Shown here piece by piece: positions 39,801 to 44,499 of a stretch of 64,000 nt of DNA. Origin of the DNA: Siphonodentalium dalli (lineage: Eukaryota; Mollusca; Scaphopoda; Gadilida; Siphonodentaliidae); NCBI GenBank assembly GCA_032622095.1, contig CP136067.1, positions 123,349,030 through 123,413,029 on the forward strand, given 5' to 3'. A program made the position numbers and the translations under genes. Each line of letters starts with the position of its first letter. Positions within the stretch are counted from its first letter, which is position 1. The notes under the pieces were generated by a model. It did not search any database. It worked only from the letters and a program-made list of their open reading frames with translations, and was not told where the DNA came from.

Positions 39801-42800
39801 GGCACAGGGTAAAAAAATCCTGACTTACGACAGATTTGATATGGAGGGTCACATATGTGGTTTTGGTGTATCCATATTTATAGCGATATGTATACACAGA
39901 TCACGATATAATATGACACGTATGCGATTTTTTCTTACAGAAGATATACCGTACCCACCTGCTGTCAGGTCTTTTTACAATAGTATATACTGATATAGCA
40001 AAGTGATAAAGCATAAGTAGGCCTACCAATGTAATGACGCCATTACGATAGATCTGTGTCGATCTCTGAGTGGTATTGTCACTATGACCATGCGCACCAA
40101 CACTCCACTTAATAATATGGGGAAGATAATGAGTAGATAAGAGACACGAGTATTAATGATTTATTTGTTATTAATGGGGTCAGTATCATTATTATACACC
40201 ATATTTTATTATCAATCACCATATTTTATTATCAATAAAATATTCCATATTAGTTTATATGTCATTCTAGCCCATGTATTCATTTCTGTTTTTATACCTT
40301 TACAACAACAAAACTATGCATAAATTTTAACCACATACACACATCTAAATGACAAACAAGTGATTGCTTAAATTTACTATGAGTATACCCATACTCGTTT
40401 GCTTAGAAGTTATAATACAAAAAAAACAAAACGCCCTACCGCCCCATTCTCAGAAAAAAAGTCTGATGAGAAACAAGGAATCTCTGCAATCTCTACCTGA
40501 GTGCACCAGTGCAACAGAGTTCTTTGGTTCTAGAAGGACTTTCCTAACTTAAGGTAAGAAATTACACAAATGTTGTTCGATATTTTTTGTGCTTAATAAG
40601 GTCAACATGTTGCTCCGTTGGCTTATTATATATATTTATATCACGGAAGTCCACCAAATGTGGGTAAAATGTCGCAGGTAGCAGCGGTCTTACCGAATCA
40701 TCAAGTGAGGTAAACCCTGCATGGAGTTTTGAACCTCTGTTGAATGGCCTAAACTAACAGGTCTGGCTCATGTGCAGATCTGACTATATAGTCCAATTTG
40801 CACATAATGTGCAAATCGAGCTATATCAGTTTATCATCAGATTTTATTTGTACAATGATCATAATTTTTTCGGTCACCTAATGTTTCATTTCAATATGTT
40901 ACATTATATGAGAATATTCAATATTTTCCAGCAGGAATAATTTTTTACACCAAAAATGGACTTTTGATGATTACTTTGGCCATACTTTGGGACAGTTTTG
41001 TAATCTTCTTCAAACTTCATAAAATCACTTTATTTTGGAAACTGATTGTCCCCAGCATCAATTGTTATCAAACGATAAAGAAATAACCAACTGGATTTCA
41101 AAAGAAATGGTATTTGGTAGAAATAGAAAATTTCATACCAGAACTGTATAGCTCGATTTGCACATTTATGTGCAGATCTGACTATATAGGAGGGCCCCTT
41201 CCCCCCCCCCCCCTTTTCGTACGCCGGATTCGACCCATTTTGGACCTGTACGCCGGATTCAAGACACAAATTAAGCTGGATTCCGGATTCATGTATTTAT
41301 ATAAACAGATTCCATTTCGGGTGAAGAAATATTGCGATTTGGTTCCTCATTTGGTCATAATAGATCATAATATCATGAATTTTATATGGGATCCAATCTG
41401 ATGCACACTCTTATAGGACTTAGTACGTATATATTCGTTTGTATACGGTGCTCTTATCTTTCCGGTCATTATTTGCGGCGGTTGTCCTAATTGTAGAGTT
41501 ACCGGAACCGGCAAGAGTTACGGTTCCTAATTATAGTGTCTAGACCATTGCTAGTCTCGTACCTGGCTCAGACACTCCGCTCACTGTTCCGCCCAACTCC
41601 ACGGCGTAACGCTTCCGCCGTCAACGTTGCGCCTTAGCGTAGTGGAGGCTGAGCGCTAGGAACGAGTCCAGGCCATTGCATCGAAATTGGATTCCCATAA
41701 ATTTCACGTGTTTACCGGTATGCTGCTAGAAACAGCGTGTAGGTTGTCATTTCGGGACGGAACTCGCCCCGAGATGAGGAGTTTTGTTGCTGAACTGAGC
41801 AACACTGTAAAACTGTCTGAGCGATGTTAAAGAAGAAATATGCTATTGACTCCTTGGTGAAGGCCAGGGGGGTCAGCCTGTACCAAATGCACGTCGCTGT
41901 GATAAGGATAGCCAGAGACGAAGATTACCCCAGTGGTCGGTTTCTTCTTGTCGACACGGAAACCAAATGGACTAACGTCCGGGGATTACTTTCGAACACT
42001 CCGACCACCCACATCTTACACGGTGAGTACTGTTTACTGTCGTACTCAAGTAGTCACAGTACCATGGGAGCTTGGAACGTCATCATCAACAGTCATGTAT
42101 ACGTACCATGAGACAGATTAGGGGCGAGCGAGCGAAGCGAGTAGGGAATGATACGACCCTATAAATAGATGCGGCATATCCATCACCACTTAGGGGAGAC
42201 CCGGGCAAAGCGGATCACGTAAGGTTTTCTTGTACACAATGCAACCGGCAATTAGAAATATTAGCACTGTCAGTTTCTAACCATGATGGCATAACATTTG
42301 ACGTAGAATGCATCTATTGGTTTGGTTGCTATGGTGATTTTTAATTTTGATCCGCTTTGCCCGGCCGTCGGGCAAATCGGATCACCACATCGGGCAAAGC
42401 GGATCAGCAAACGAATATTCTTCTGAAAATCCAATGCTACTCAACTAATTGTATACTTTTCAGTTTTATTTATGACAATTATATATATTTATTGCAAATA
42501 AATATATATAATTGTCATAAATAAAACTGAAAAGTATACAATTAGTTGAGTAGCATTGGATTTTCAGAAGAATTCGTTTGCTGATCCGCTTTGCCGATGT
42601 GCCGATTGTCGGGAGAAGTTAGTCATATTATGAATGATCCGCTTTGCCCGATCCGCTTTGCCCACAGCACATCTTTTTACAGTCCGGGGCATTACGCGGG
42701 TGTCCTATCGAATTTAGCAAATTGACATATTGTCTTATTCCACACATGTATTGCCTAAGACACCGACAACATTTATTCGGGTAGATGGGTCAGTGATCAT

Positions 42801-44122
42801 CGGCCTGCGCAATGGATATGCGCAAACGCACAATAATGTTAAATTTGGTAAAATCGTAAAATTTCGACAAAAAATTTCTTTTGGGCTACAAAATTTTACT
42901 ATACCTTGTTCTCTGTGGAAATGTATAAAAACTAACCCAACACGAAATGACTTTATTCTAAAATACGAATAGACAAGGAATAATTTGATAGTATTGAAAT
43001 AATAAAGGTGATCGGCTTTGCCCGGGCGATCCACTTTGCCCGGGTCTCCCCTACCGATACCTTAATGATAAAATTTGTTGACTTCCTGTAGAAAAAGTGA
43101 TGGATACGCCACACTTTTTAAGAATGTTCATCTCGAAATTATAAATGATCAAAACACTACCGAGTACCGACCAGACAATTTGCTGGTAATAACCTAGTCC
43201 TTGTTGTTCAGTGGTACCTAGTTATGAAACAGGCCAACTATTTTTTATAAATATGCGAAAAATGTACCCACCGTATAGAGGTTAGTGGCGGGATGGGGTG
43301 GTGGGTGGGTACTAACCTTTATATGAGCGCATGCGGCGCATAAGATACTATGGGTGGCGGGATGGGGTGGTGGGTCGGCACTAACCTCTATACGAACGCC
43401 TGCGGCGCATAAGATACTATGGGTGGCGGGATGGGTGGTGGGTGGGTAATGAGTATTAAAATATAAATAAATTATAAATAATAAAAAAGCAGTGTATTTA
43501 AAGATCTTTAAAACCAAGGATAACACCATAAAGCCAAAGGCTTGTTTCCTTGGTGATCATGGTTCCATTGTATTGAATATAAGATCTATAATATCATGTA
43601 AACTGAACGTGAAATCGGTATTTGTTTCTTAAACTGGATTCCGGATTCCAGGGTCAATTTGAAGCTGAATTCCGGATTCCAGCGTCATTTTAAACTGGAT
43701 TCCGAACTCAAGGGTGGAGGGGGAAGGGGCCCTCATATAGTCAGATTTGCACATGAGCCAGACCTGACTATAATACGTGGTCTTCAGTCAACTTCAAGTG
43801 ACAAAAGGAAAACAACAACCGTATGTGTGCGACATCATCTGATATTAGAAATTTAATGAAACCTGACATGTTTATTGCCCAGAAGTTGTAAAAAAAACAT
43901 GACGTTTTAACAACATCGTAGTCGTGAGAGGATGGCCCCAATTTGGAAATAACGCGCACCTGCTAAAAAAAAAACACAACGAAAATAGGTGACGTGTGGA
44001 ATGACAACATTATCAAAAAATCATTAATTACCAGGTATTTGTGCGTATAAAGATGCGAATGCGAACAAATATACGACAGCCATAAACAGGAGGAATAAAT
44101 CCCTCGTAGCGGCGATAGCCAT
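9713..44122 (-). CDS. LMF2: Lipase maturation factor 2 (LMF2) gene, 5' part, spliced (gene-level entry)
   Basis: Seen: joining the minus-strand exons 44032-44122, 39341-39391, 33160-33362, 32054-32082, 30046-30245, 28911-28936, 25416-25568, 24923-25031, 23443-23583, 20771-20876, 16816-16915 and either 13703-13818 or 9713-9828 gives an open frame of about 441 residues. Every intron is GT-AG and every phase matches. Family signatures in order are [96 protein letters not shown] and SYGLFR. Known: LMF proteins are multi-pass ER membrane proteins. LMF1 is needed for folding of secreted lipases; LMF2 is the paralogue. [10 protein letters not shown] fits LMF2 better than LMF1. Human LMF2 is about 700 residues, so the lumenal C-terminal part is missing and must lie left of position 1. 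The last intron here is therefore over 9.7 kb. Inference: hydrophobic stretches in exons 1, 3, 5, 7, 8, 9, 10 and 11 are membrane segments. Confidence 0.93.
10207..10518 (-). mobile_element. tRNA-derived SINE with 12-bp target duplication
   Basis: Read on the minus strand, the element starts GGGGCCTCAGTGGCTCAATC and has an A box (TGGCTCAATCGG) and a B box (GGTTCAAATCT), the internal RNA polymerase III promoter. It ends in a conserved-type tail (TGAAGCAATATTAAACCCC) and ATCA repeats. Both sides carry TGCTTATCTATC (10195-10206 and 10519-10530), a 12-bp target duplication. This fits tRNA-headed SINEs of molluscs and relatives. It lies between LMF2 exons 12a and 12b. Confidence 0.85.
10926..11340. 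repeat. Interspersed repeat, related to 22098-23155
   Basis: Shares GGTACTCATTCCAATTCAATGG, CACTGTCAACTATAGTA and CTCTGAGCTTTGATATGTGG with the copies at 22098-23155 and 37965-38410. No coding capacity. Confidence 0.6.
11677..11889. mobile_element. Tc1/mariner-type palindromic MITE, full copy
   Basis: 213 bp, nearly perfect palindrome with the centre near 11783, TA on both sides. It lies in the interval between exons 12a and 12b and would form a long hairpin in the LMF2 pre-mRNA. Confidence 0.88.
11956..13134. mobile_element. Tc1/pogo-like non-autonomous element
   Basis: Ends CAGTAAAACCTTCTCC and GGAGAGGTTTTACTG within TA. A fragment resembling the 17536 hAT family (GGCGACTTCGCCCT) lies inside at about 12535-12785. 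No transposase frame is visible. Confidence 0.75.
13703..13818 (-). CDS. LMF2: LMF2 exon 12a (alternative exon)
   Basis: A 116-nt exon, acceptor TACTTGTAG, donor GTATAA. It encodes [20 protein letters not shown], then [18 protein letters not shown] plus AG. It starts in phase 0 and ends in phase 2. Exon 12b (9713-9828) has exactly the same length and phases and encodes the same position of the protein, so only one of the two can be used in a frame-preserving transcript. A 254-bp palindromic MITE begins 42 nt upstream. Confidence 0.85.
13861..14114. mobile_element. hAT-type double-hairpin MITE with 8-bp duplication
   Basis: Bounded by CAAGCCTTGAAATAGTGTG and its complement, with two internal hairpins head to head. 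Target duplication CATGATCT at 13853-13860 and 14115-14122 is exact. The 8-bp duplication points to the hAT superfamily. It begins 42 nt upstream of the exon 12a start. Confidence 0.88.
14181..14608. mobile_element. hAT-type MITE, long subfamily, decayed
   Basis: Two hairpin copies (about 14188-14280 and 14491-14590) flank a core shared with the copies at 598-960, 23788-24212 and 32781-33150. The outer ends are mutated. A second MITE (14609-14861) is inserted next to or in its right end. Confidence 0.6.
14609..14861. mobile_element. hAT-type double-hairpin MITE with 8-bp duplication
   Basis: Same architecture as 13861-14114. Target duplication AGCATATT at 14601-14608 and 14862-14869 is exact. 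It is inserted beside an older relative. Confidence 0.88.
14870..16064. other. LMF2 intron 11, repeat-poor part
   Basis: Nothing recognisable beyond short AT-rich runs and a few ATTCTC/GAGAAT words around 15535-15600 and 15945-16000. Confidence 0.4.
16065..16328. repeat. Tandem repeat, about 52-bp unit, five copies
   Basis: Repeated GGAATCAATGCATCATGGAT followed by TAATTAAATCTCACTTGTTT-like words, AT-rich, moderately diverged. Confidence 0.8.
16451..16704. mobile_element. piggyBac-like MITE flanked by TTAA
   Basis: The core has two hairpins of the GCATTCTCTTATATATGCGA type. The ends (CGCTTTCAAGATGGGAGCTT and complement-like CCAGTCATGGAAGAG) sit inside TTAA on both sides. It is about 110 nt from exon 11. 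Confidence 0.65.
16816..16915 (-). CDS. LMF2: LMF2 exon 11 (membrane segment)
   Basis: A 100-nt exon, acceptor TATTATAG, donor GTATGT. It completes Arg and encodes [17 protein letters not shown], then the hydrophobic [16 protein letters not shown]. In the family this helix ends in ISLVPY, and exons 12a and 12b both begin with VPH, which continues the motif. Phase enters at 2 and leaves at 0. Confidence 0.88.
17018..17109. mobile_element. Tc1/mariner-type palindromic MITE, internally deleted
   Basis: Only the outer arms remain (TTCCCTAAATAATCGACTCC ... GGGCGTTACTG), meeting at GGGTAATTCTGC. It is about 100 nt upstream of exon 11. Confidence 0.75.
17536..18391. mobile_element. hAT deletion derivative, CAGGGACCAGCC ends
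   Basis: Ends CAGGGACCAGCC and GGCTGGTCCCTG inside the exact 8-bp duplication AGCATTGG (17528-17535 and 18392-18399). CAGGG...CCCTG is typical of hAT. 856 bp, no transposase. The TCGCCCT-rich subterminal words recur in a fragment at 12535-12785. Confidence 0.85.
19226..20213. mobile_element. Tc1/pogo-like non-autonomous element, second copy
   Basis: Ends AAAGTAAAACCTCTCC and GGAGAGGTTTTACT. It shares its right 120 bp (GTTTACAGAGG-type, GAGAGGGATTCGGTT) with the copy at 11956-13134. Confidence 0.72.
20407..20667. mobile_element. piggyBac-like MITE with TTAA duplication
   Basis: A 261-bp element with ends CCCTTAAATGACTGGAGC and GCTCCAATAATGAAAGGG, flanked by TTAA at 20403-20406 and 20668-20671. 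CCC ends plus TTAA target are the hallmark of piggyBac. Two internal hairpins form most of its length. It lies 100 nt downstream of exon 10. Confidence 0.8.
20771..20876 (-). CDS. LMF2: LMF2 exon 10
   Basis: A 106-nt exon, acceptor TTTTCAG, donor GTAAAT. It encodes Ala then [19 protein letters not shown] and [15 protein letters not shown] plus two bases. This matches the family block FxxFxxWLxxLxLPTVWxGxxSLVWE. Phase enters at 1 and leaves at 2. Confidence 0.94.
21739..21889. mobile_element. hAT-type MITE, single-hairpin form, 8-bp duplication
   Basis: A 151-bp element with both outer inverted repeats (CAAGCCTTGAAATAG...) but only one internal hairpin. Target duplication ATCCTATA at 21731-21738 and 21890-21897 is exact. 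It is the simplest member and shows that the double-hairpin form is a duplication of this core. Confidence 0.9.
22098..23155. repeat. Interspersed repeat with internal 165-bp tandem units
   Basis: The ends (GTACTCAATCCGACCAGACGG..., and CTCTGAGCTTTGATGGGTGG) match 10926-11340 and, at the left, 37965-38250. The middle has about three tandem units with GGGCCATAACTCTCG, AATGGGCGGAGC and AAAGTTATCATCCGGAAACC, ending in GGACGGACGGAC and a GGGGGA hairpin. Unclassified. Confidence 0.65.
23165..23418. mobile_element. hAT-type double-hairpin MITE with 8-bp duplication
   Basis: The best preserved 254-bp copy. Target duplication TGCATCTT at 23157-23164 and 23419-23426 is exact. It ends 24 nt from the LMF2 exon 9 donor. 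Confidence 0.9.
23443..23583 (-). CDS. LMF2: LMF2 exon 9
   Basis: A 141-nt exon, acceptor ATATTCCAG, donor GTAAGA. It encodes Val then [17 protein letters not shown], the hydrophobic [17 protein letters not shown] and [12 protein letters not shown]. It corresponds to the less conserved LMF2 loop and membrane segment between LLDD and the WL..LP.VW block. Assignment rests on position, phase (1 to 1) and hydropathy rather than on strong identity. A palindromic MITE ends 24 nt inside the following intron. Confidence 0.85.
23788..24212. mobile_element. hAT-type MITE, long subfamily with altered ends
   Basis: Outer repeats read CAAGTCTGAGTTTAGTGTG, a variant of the usual ends. Two hairpins enclose the shared core (TTAGGCCTCATC ... 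GATGAGGCCATGCAG). The right hairpin is partly deleted. No matching target duplication is visible. Confidence 0.7.
24923..25031 (-). CDS. LMF2: LMF2 exon 8
   Basis: A 109-nt exon, acceptor TTTCCAG, donor GTGGGT. It encodes [20 protein letters not shown], then [16 protein letters not shown] plus one base. [18 protein letters not shown] and LLDDxHL are signature runs of the family. Phase enters at 0 and leaves at 1. No transposable element lies within 100 nt. Confidence 0.96.
25416..25568 (-). CDS. LMF2: LMF2 exon 7
   Basis: A 153-nt, phase 0-0 exon of 51 codons, acceptor TTTTCAG, donor GTAAGA. It encodes [19 protein letters not shown], then a helix-like run ending [18 protein letters not shown]. 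It matches the LMF2 block CxPTPxAWxxHxLPxWxxKLS and the following membrane segment. A palindromic MITE begins only 20 nt upstream of the exon, and a decayed copy of the exon's first codons and acceptor lies beyond that MITE at 26001-26060. Confidence 0.95.
25588..25999. mobile_element. hAT-type MITE, long subfamily, between duplicated exon 7 ends
   Basis: Begins CAAGCCTTGAAATAGTGTG and ends GCAGGCTTG, with two hairpins and the shared core. It starts 20 nt upstream of exon 7 in transcription order, where the branch point would be expected. Beyond it lies a decayed copy of the exon 7 start (26001-26060), so the flanks do not show a simple target duplication. Confidence 0.75.
26001..26060 (-). 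pseudogene. Decayed duplicate of LMF2 exon 7 start and acceptor
   Basis: The stretch matches 25530-25587 (start of exon 7 plus its acceptor) with several changes. Read on the minus strand it still has TTTTCAG followed by codons for [13 protein letters not shown], compared with [13 protein letters not shown] in the real exon. The copy is partial and has no donor of its own. It is a potential decoy acceptor. Confidence 0.7.
26081..28527. mobile_element. Large piggyBac-like non-autonomous element with nested hAT
   Basis: Ends CCCTTTCAGTGCCAGGTCC and its complement (CTGGCACTGAAAGGG), flanked by TTAA at 26077-26080 and 28528-28531. A GCATTCTCTTATATATGCGA hairpin lies near the left end and a hAT derivative is inserted at 26343-27468. 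No transposase frame is visible in the rest. Confidence 0.75.
26343..27468. mobile_element. hAT deletion derivative with ATTCGAT subterminal arrays
   Basis: Terminal repeats TAGGGTCCTGCGAAT and complement, flanked by the 8-bp duplication GAGCGAGG (26335-26342 and 27469-27476). Both subterminal regions carry arrays of ATTCGAT/ATTCGA words in inverted orientation, likely transposase-binding repeats. No transposase is seen, only short frames. Confidence 0.85.
28911..28936 (-). CDS. LMF2: LMF2 exon 6 (26-nt micro-exon)
   Basis: A 26-nt exon between TCTTTCAG and GTAAGT. It completes Ala and encodes LSFHFESQ, matching the conserved LMF2 stretch ALTxHYETQ that follows WWGL. Phase enters at 1 and leaves at 0, as needed by exons 5 and 7. 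Both splice sites are strong. Confidence 0.9.
29080..29840. repeat. Interspersed repeat with GGACGGACA tail and terminal CCCCC/GGGGG
   Basis: Direct repeats of about 150 bp (AAGTCGAAAA, TTATTGAAATCGGTTCATA) end in GGACGGCGGACGGACAC and ACCCCCCATTTTCTTCGAAA with a GTGGGGGTAT complement. It is the kind of repeat common in marine invertebrates. Confidence 0.6.
30046..30245 (-). CDS. LMF2: LMF2 exon 5 (core of the LMF domain)
   Basis: A 200-nt exon, acceptor TTTTTCCAG, donor GTATG. After completing Trp it encodes [17 protein letters not shown], a loop [11 protein letters not shown], then [18 protein letters not shown] and [12 protein letters not shown]. This is the most conserved block of LMF2 and settles the family assignment. 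Its acceptor and first 13 or so codons are the last copy of a 75-bp tandem array that continues upstream (30246-30341 and 31380-31801), so six near-identical decoy acceptors precede it. Confidence 0.96.
30246..30341. repeat. 75-bp tandem array, proximal part next to exon 5
   Basis: Directly upstream of exon 5 (minus strand) the exon's first codons and acceptor are repeated after exactly 75 bp: acceptors at 30246-30248 and 30321-30323. The array continues at 31380-31801 on the other side of an inserted element. Confidence 0.93.
30342..31379. mobile_element. Inverted-repeat transposon inserted in the 75-bp array
   Basis: Ends CAGTCCTTCGA and TCGAAGGACTG, flanked by GTAT on both sides (30338-30341 and 31380-31383). 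Removing it restores the array unit exactly. 1038 bp, GC-richer ends with many GCGCGC words, no transposase. The superfamily is unsure; a 4-bp duplication is seen in some CMC-type elements. Confidence 0.8.
31380..31801. repeat. 75-bp tandem array, distal part, five full units plus a partial
   Basis: Units start at 31381, 31456, 31531, 31606, 31681 and 31756, an exact 75-bp period. Each full unit carries CCAG plus the first 40 or so bases of LMF2 exon 5 on the minus strand, with few substitutions. Because 75 is a multiple of three, an unrelated frame stays open through the array (about 178 codons). I regard that frame as a by-product and do not annotate it as a gene. Confidence 0.95.
31802..32016. 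mobile_element. Foldback fragment followed by piggyBac-like right end
   Basis: 31802-31975 matches the left-centre part of the foldback element at 60603-61112 (GACAGGGAA, GGTCCCAACTCGAAATT). 31978-32016 is a piggyBac-type right end (GCTGCACCAGCTCAGCTCCC ... GGAAGGG) before TTAA at 32017-32020, 34 nt from exon 4. Confidence 0.6.
32054..32082 (-). CDS. LMF2: LMF2 exon 4 (29-nt micro-exon)
   Basis: A very short exon between TTTTGCAG and GTAAGT. It encodes VGQTFLWFQ plus two bases of Trp. With the first base of exon 5 it forms FQWD, matching the conserved LMF2 run VGQxFLxFQWD. Phase enters at 0 and leaves at 2. It is too short for gene finders to see without the neighbouring exons. Confidence 0.9.
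32423..32635. mobile_element. Tc1/mariner-type palindromic MITE
   Basis: Full-length copy with scattered substitutions (for example AATTGACTCC and CCTTAGTTCTGC), flanked by TA. Confidence 0.82.
32781..33150. mobile_element. hAT-type MITE, long subfamily, decayed
   Basis: It contains the shared core and a right hairpin (about 33029-33120), and ends near 33150 in GAGGCCTG. The left hairpin is mostly lost. Its right end stops about 9 nt from the exon 3 donor. Confidence 0.6.
33160..33362 (-). CDS. LMF2: LMF2 exon 3 (two membrane segments)
   Basis: A 203-nt exon, acceptor TTCCACAG, donor GTATG. It encodes Glu followed by 67 residues: [20 protein letters not shown], then [11 protein letters not shown], a hydrophobic run ([14 protein letters not shown]), a short basic turn (SYRFRD) and a second hydrophobic run ending YLSLYQ. 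The order 'tryptophan-rich loop, LGLDT, two membrane helices' is that of LMF2. It ends in phase 0. The right end of a palindromic MITE stops about 9 nt inside the following intron. Confidence 0.94.
33543..33620. mobile_element. piggyBac-like left-end fragment
   Basis: CCCTTTGAGTGCCAGGTCGA, then the start of a GCATTCTCTTATATATGCGA hairpin with the GTCGACCATAGGTC turn, then an abrupt end. Preceded by TTAA. Confidence 0.6.
34044..34585. repeat. Foldback unit plus ACAGTTCG tandem repeats
   Basis: 34044-34215 is a palindrome (ATTTCATGTGTCTTTTGGGA, GTTGTCCCGAGGTATCA and complements). 34330-34500 has five or six copies of CAACAGTTCG(T/C)TCGG words. TTGTTACCCAATAC near 34211 pairs with ATTGGGTAACAATAC near 34570, suggesting one composite element. 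Confidence 0.6.
35498..36869. repeat. Tandem duplication of a 575-bp segment
   Basis: 35498-36071 and 36289-36869 are direct copies offset by 791 bp (CCCGGGGATTAAGGGCGCTA, GGAAGGGGCAGTCCTGTCAA, TGAGACATGAGAAGCTGCAT), differing by scattered substitutions. Between and after them the words TTTTGTCGCTTTCGGCGCG and GCGCCGAAAGCG recur in both orientations. Confidence 0.88.
37434..37458 (+). repeat. 25-nt poly-G run
   Basis: An uninterrupted run of 25 G. A second of 22 G is at 37648-37669. Runs like these mark one member of a repeat that elsewhere shows poly-C (46580-46603). Confidence 0.9.
37648..37669 (+). repeat. 22-nt poly-G run
   Basis: Uninterrupted G run about 190 bp after the first. Length may be affected by sequencing error. 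Confidence 0.9.
37965..38410. repeat. Interspersed repeat with an internal 110-bp direct duplication
   Basis: It is related to 10926-11340. The stretch from GGTTTGTCAAATATCTGACA to CGCAATTTGGTCAATGAAAT occurs twice in tandem (about 38150 and 38260). Confidence 0.65.
39341..39391 (-). CDS. LMF2: LMF2 exon 2
   Basis: A 51-nt exon between a TTTCAG acceptor and a GTATAG donor. It completes Gly and encodes [16 protein letters not shown], the conserved LMF motif LYGxxGLLPAR that follows the first membrane segment on the lumenal side. It enters at phase 1 and leaves at phase 1, matching exons 1 and 3. A transposable element (39433-39857) lies about 40 nt upstream in transcription order. Confidence 0.92.
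39433..39857. mobile_element. Composite double-hairpin element, left end worn
   Basis: Two GCATTCTCTTATATATGCGA hairpins with the GTCGACCATAGGTCGCC turn, separated by an AT-rich core, then the right end GATTTGATATGGAGGGTCAC. It matches 62605-63068 but with its core in the opposite orientation. It starts about 40 nt upstream of exon 2. Confidence 0.7.
39858..41763. other. LMF2 intron 1, middle part
   Basis: No gene seen. 41155-41300 and 43630-43760 share words in inverted orientation (CAGATCTGACTATATAG, GGGGCCC, GGATTCCGGATTC), suggesting ends of a larger element that would contain 42193-43051. Confidence 0.4.
41764..42111 (+). other. Possible orphan coding stretch in a GC-richer patch
   Basis: From 41824 a 95-codon frame begins [20 protein letters not shown] and ends [11 protein letters not shown]. 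Codon-like composition extends upstream in a second frame ([20 protein letters not shown]), which ends one step before the first begins, as if joined by a frameshift. The region 41430-42130 is richer in CpG than its surroundings. I do not recognise the protein. It may be a small gene, a first exon or a decayed gene fragment inside LMF2 intron 1 on the opposite strand. Confidence 0.3.
42193..43051. mobile_element. Inverted-repeat element with GGGGAGACCCGGGCAAAGCG ends
   Basis: Ends GGGGAGACCCGGGCAAAG and complement (CTTTGCCCGGGTCTCCCC), flanked by TA (42191-42192 and 43052-43053). The word GCAAAGCGGATCA and its complement recur several times inside, and a long palindrome (42388-42600) fills the middle. 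No transposase frame was found. Probably Tc1/mariner-like, from the TA flank. Confidence 0.75.
42388..42600. repeat. 213-bp near-perfect palindrome
   Basis: The arms (ACATCGGGCAAAGCGGATCA ... and complement) pair over about 105 bp around the centre TTGCAA at 42492-42497, with one or two single-base differences. Confidence 0.9.
43285..43450. repeat. 69-bp minisatellite, two and a half copies
   Basis: GGGATGGGGTGGTGGGTGGG, ACTAACCT and GCGGCGCATAAGATACTATG recur at 69-bp spacing. Confidence 0.85.
44032..44122 (-). CDS. LMF2: LMF2 exon 1 (start codon, first membrane segment)
   Basis: The ATG is at 44122-44120. It reads [10 protein letters not shown], then a hydrophobic run rich in Leu, Phe and Val, then FASLYAQIP, and ends on the first base of a Gly codon before GTAATT. 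It is 91 nt with phase 1 at the end. The start is chosen because the conserved LMF N-terminus (signal anchor followed by LYxQIPGLYG) begins right here and no coding sequence precedes it. A CRE-type site lies about 75 nt upstream. Confidence 0.9.
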
Positions 44123-44194
44123 GGTGAAAATCGCAGCGAGGTGTGTCCGAAAATCTGCAACTTTTGTTCTTTTCCTGAGCTCAGGTGAAGGAAA

Positions 44195-44202
44195 TGACGT
44201 CA
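44195..44202. promoter_or_regulatory. CRE-type palindrome (TGACGTCA) upstream of LMF2
   Basis: A perfect TGACGTCA octamer lies 73-80 nt upstream of the LMF2 start codon, in a short moderately GC-rich, repeat-free stretch (44123-44300) that is the natural promoter position. Such sites bind CREB/ATF factors, and ATF6/XBP1 sites share the ACGT core. Control by ER stress would suit an ER folding factor but is inference only. Confidence 0.45.
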
Positions 44203-44499
44203 CATATACAATCTTCCCGCTGGACGGCGAACTTCAAAGGCACCGGTACCTGAAAAGAGTTTGGAGCCAAGGACATGCAACCAACCGCACATGAAAGCAG
44301 TCTATAATATATATGCGCGTAAGTCGGCGTAACCCAGCTTTTTGATAGGGTCCGGAAACTTTTTCTTTTTTTTAATTTATGATATTACAAATTACAGGGA
44401 CTTGGTAAAAAAAAAAAGGGTTTTCCGGTTGGAGTGATGTGGGGTGGGGGTGGGGCAATGGCAGAATTTTCGATTATGCCTATAGTTTGGTAACTTTGG

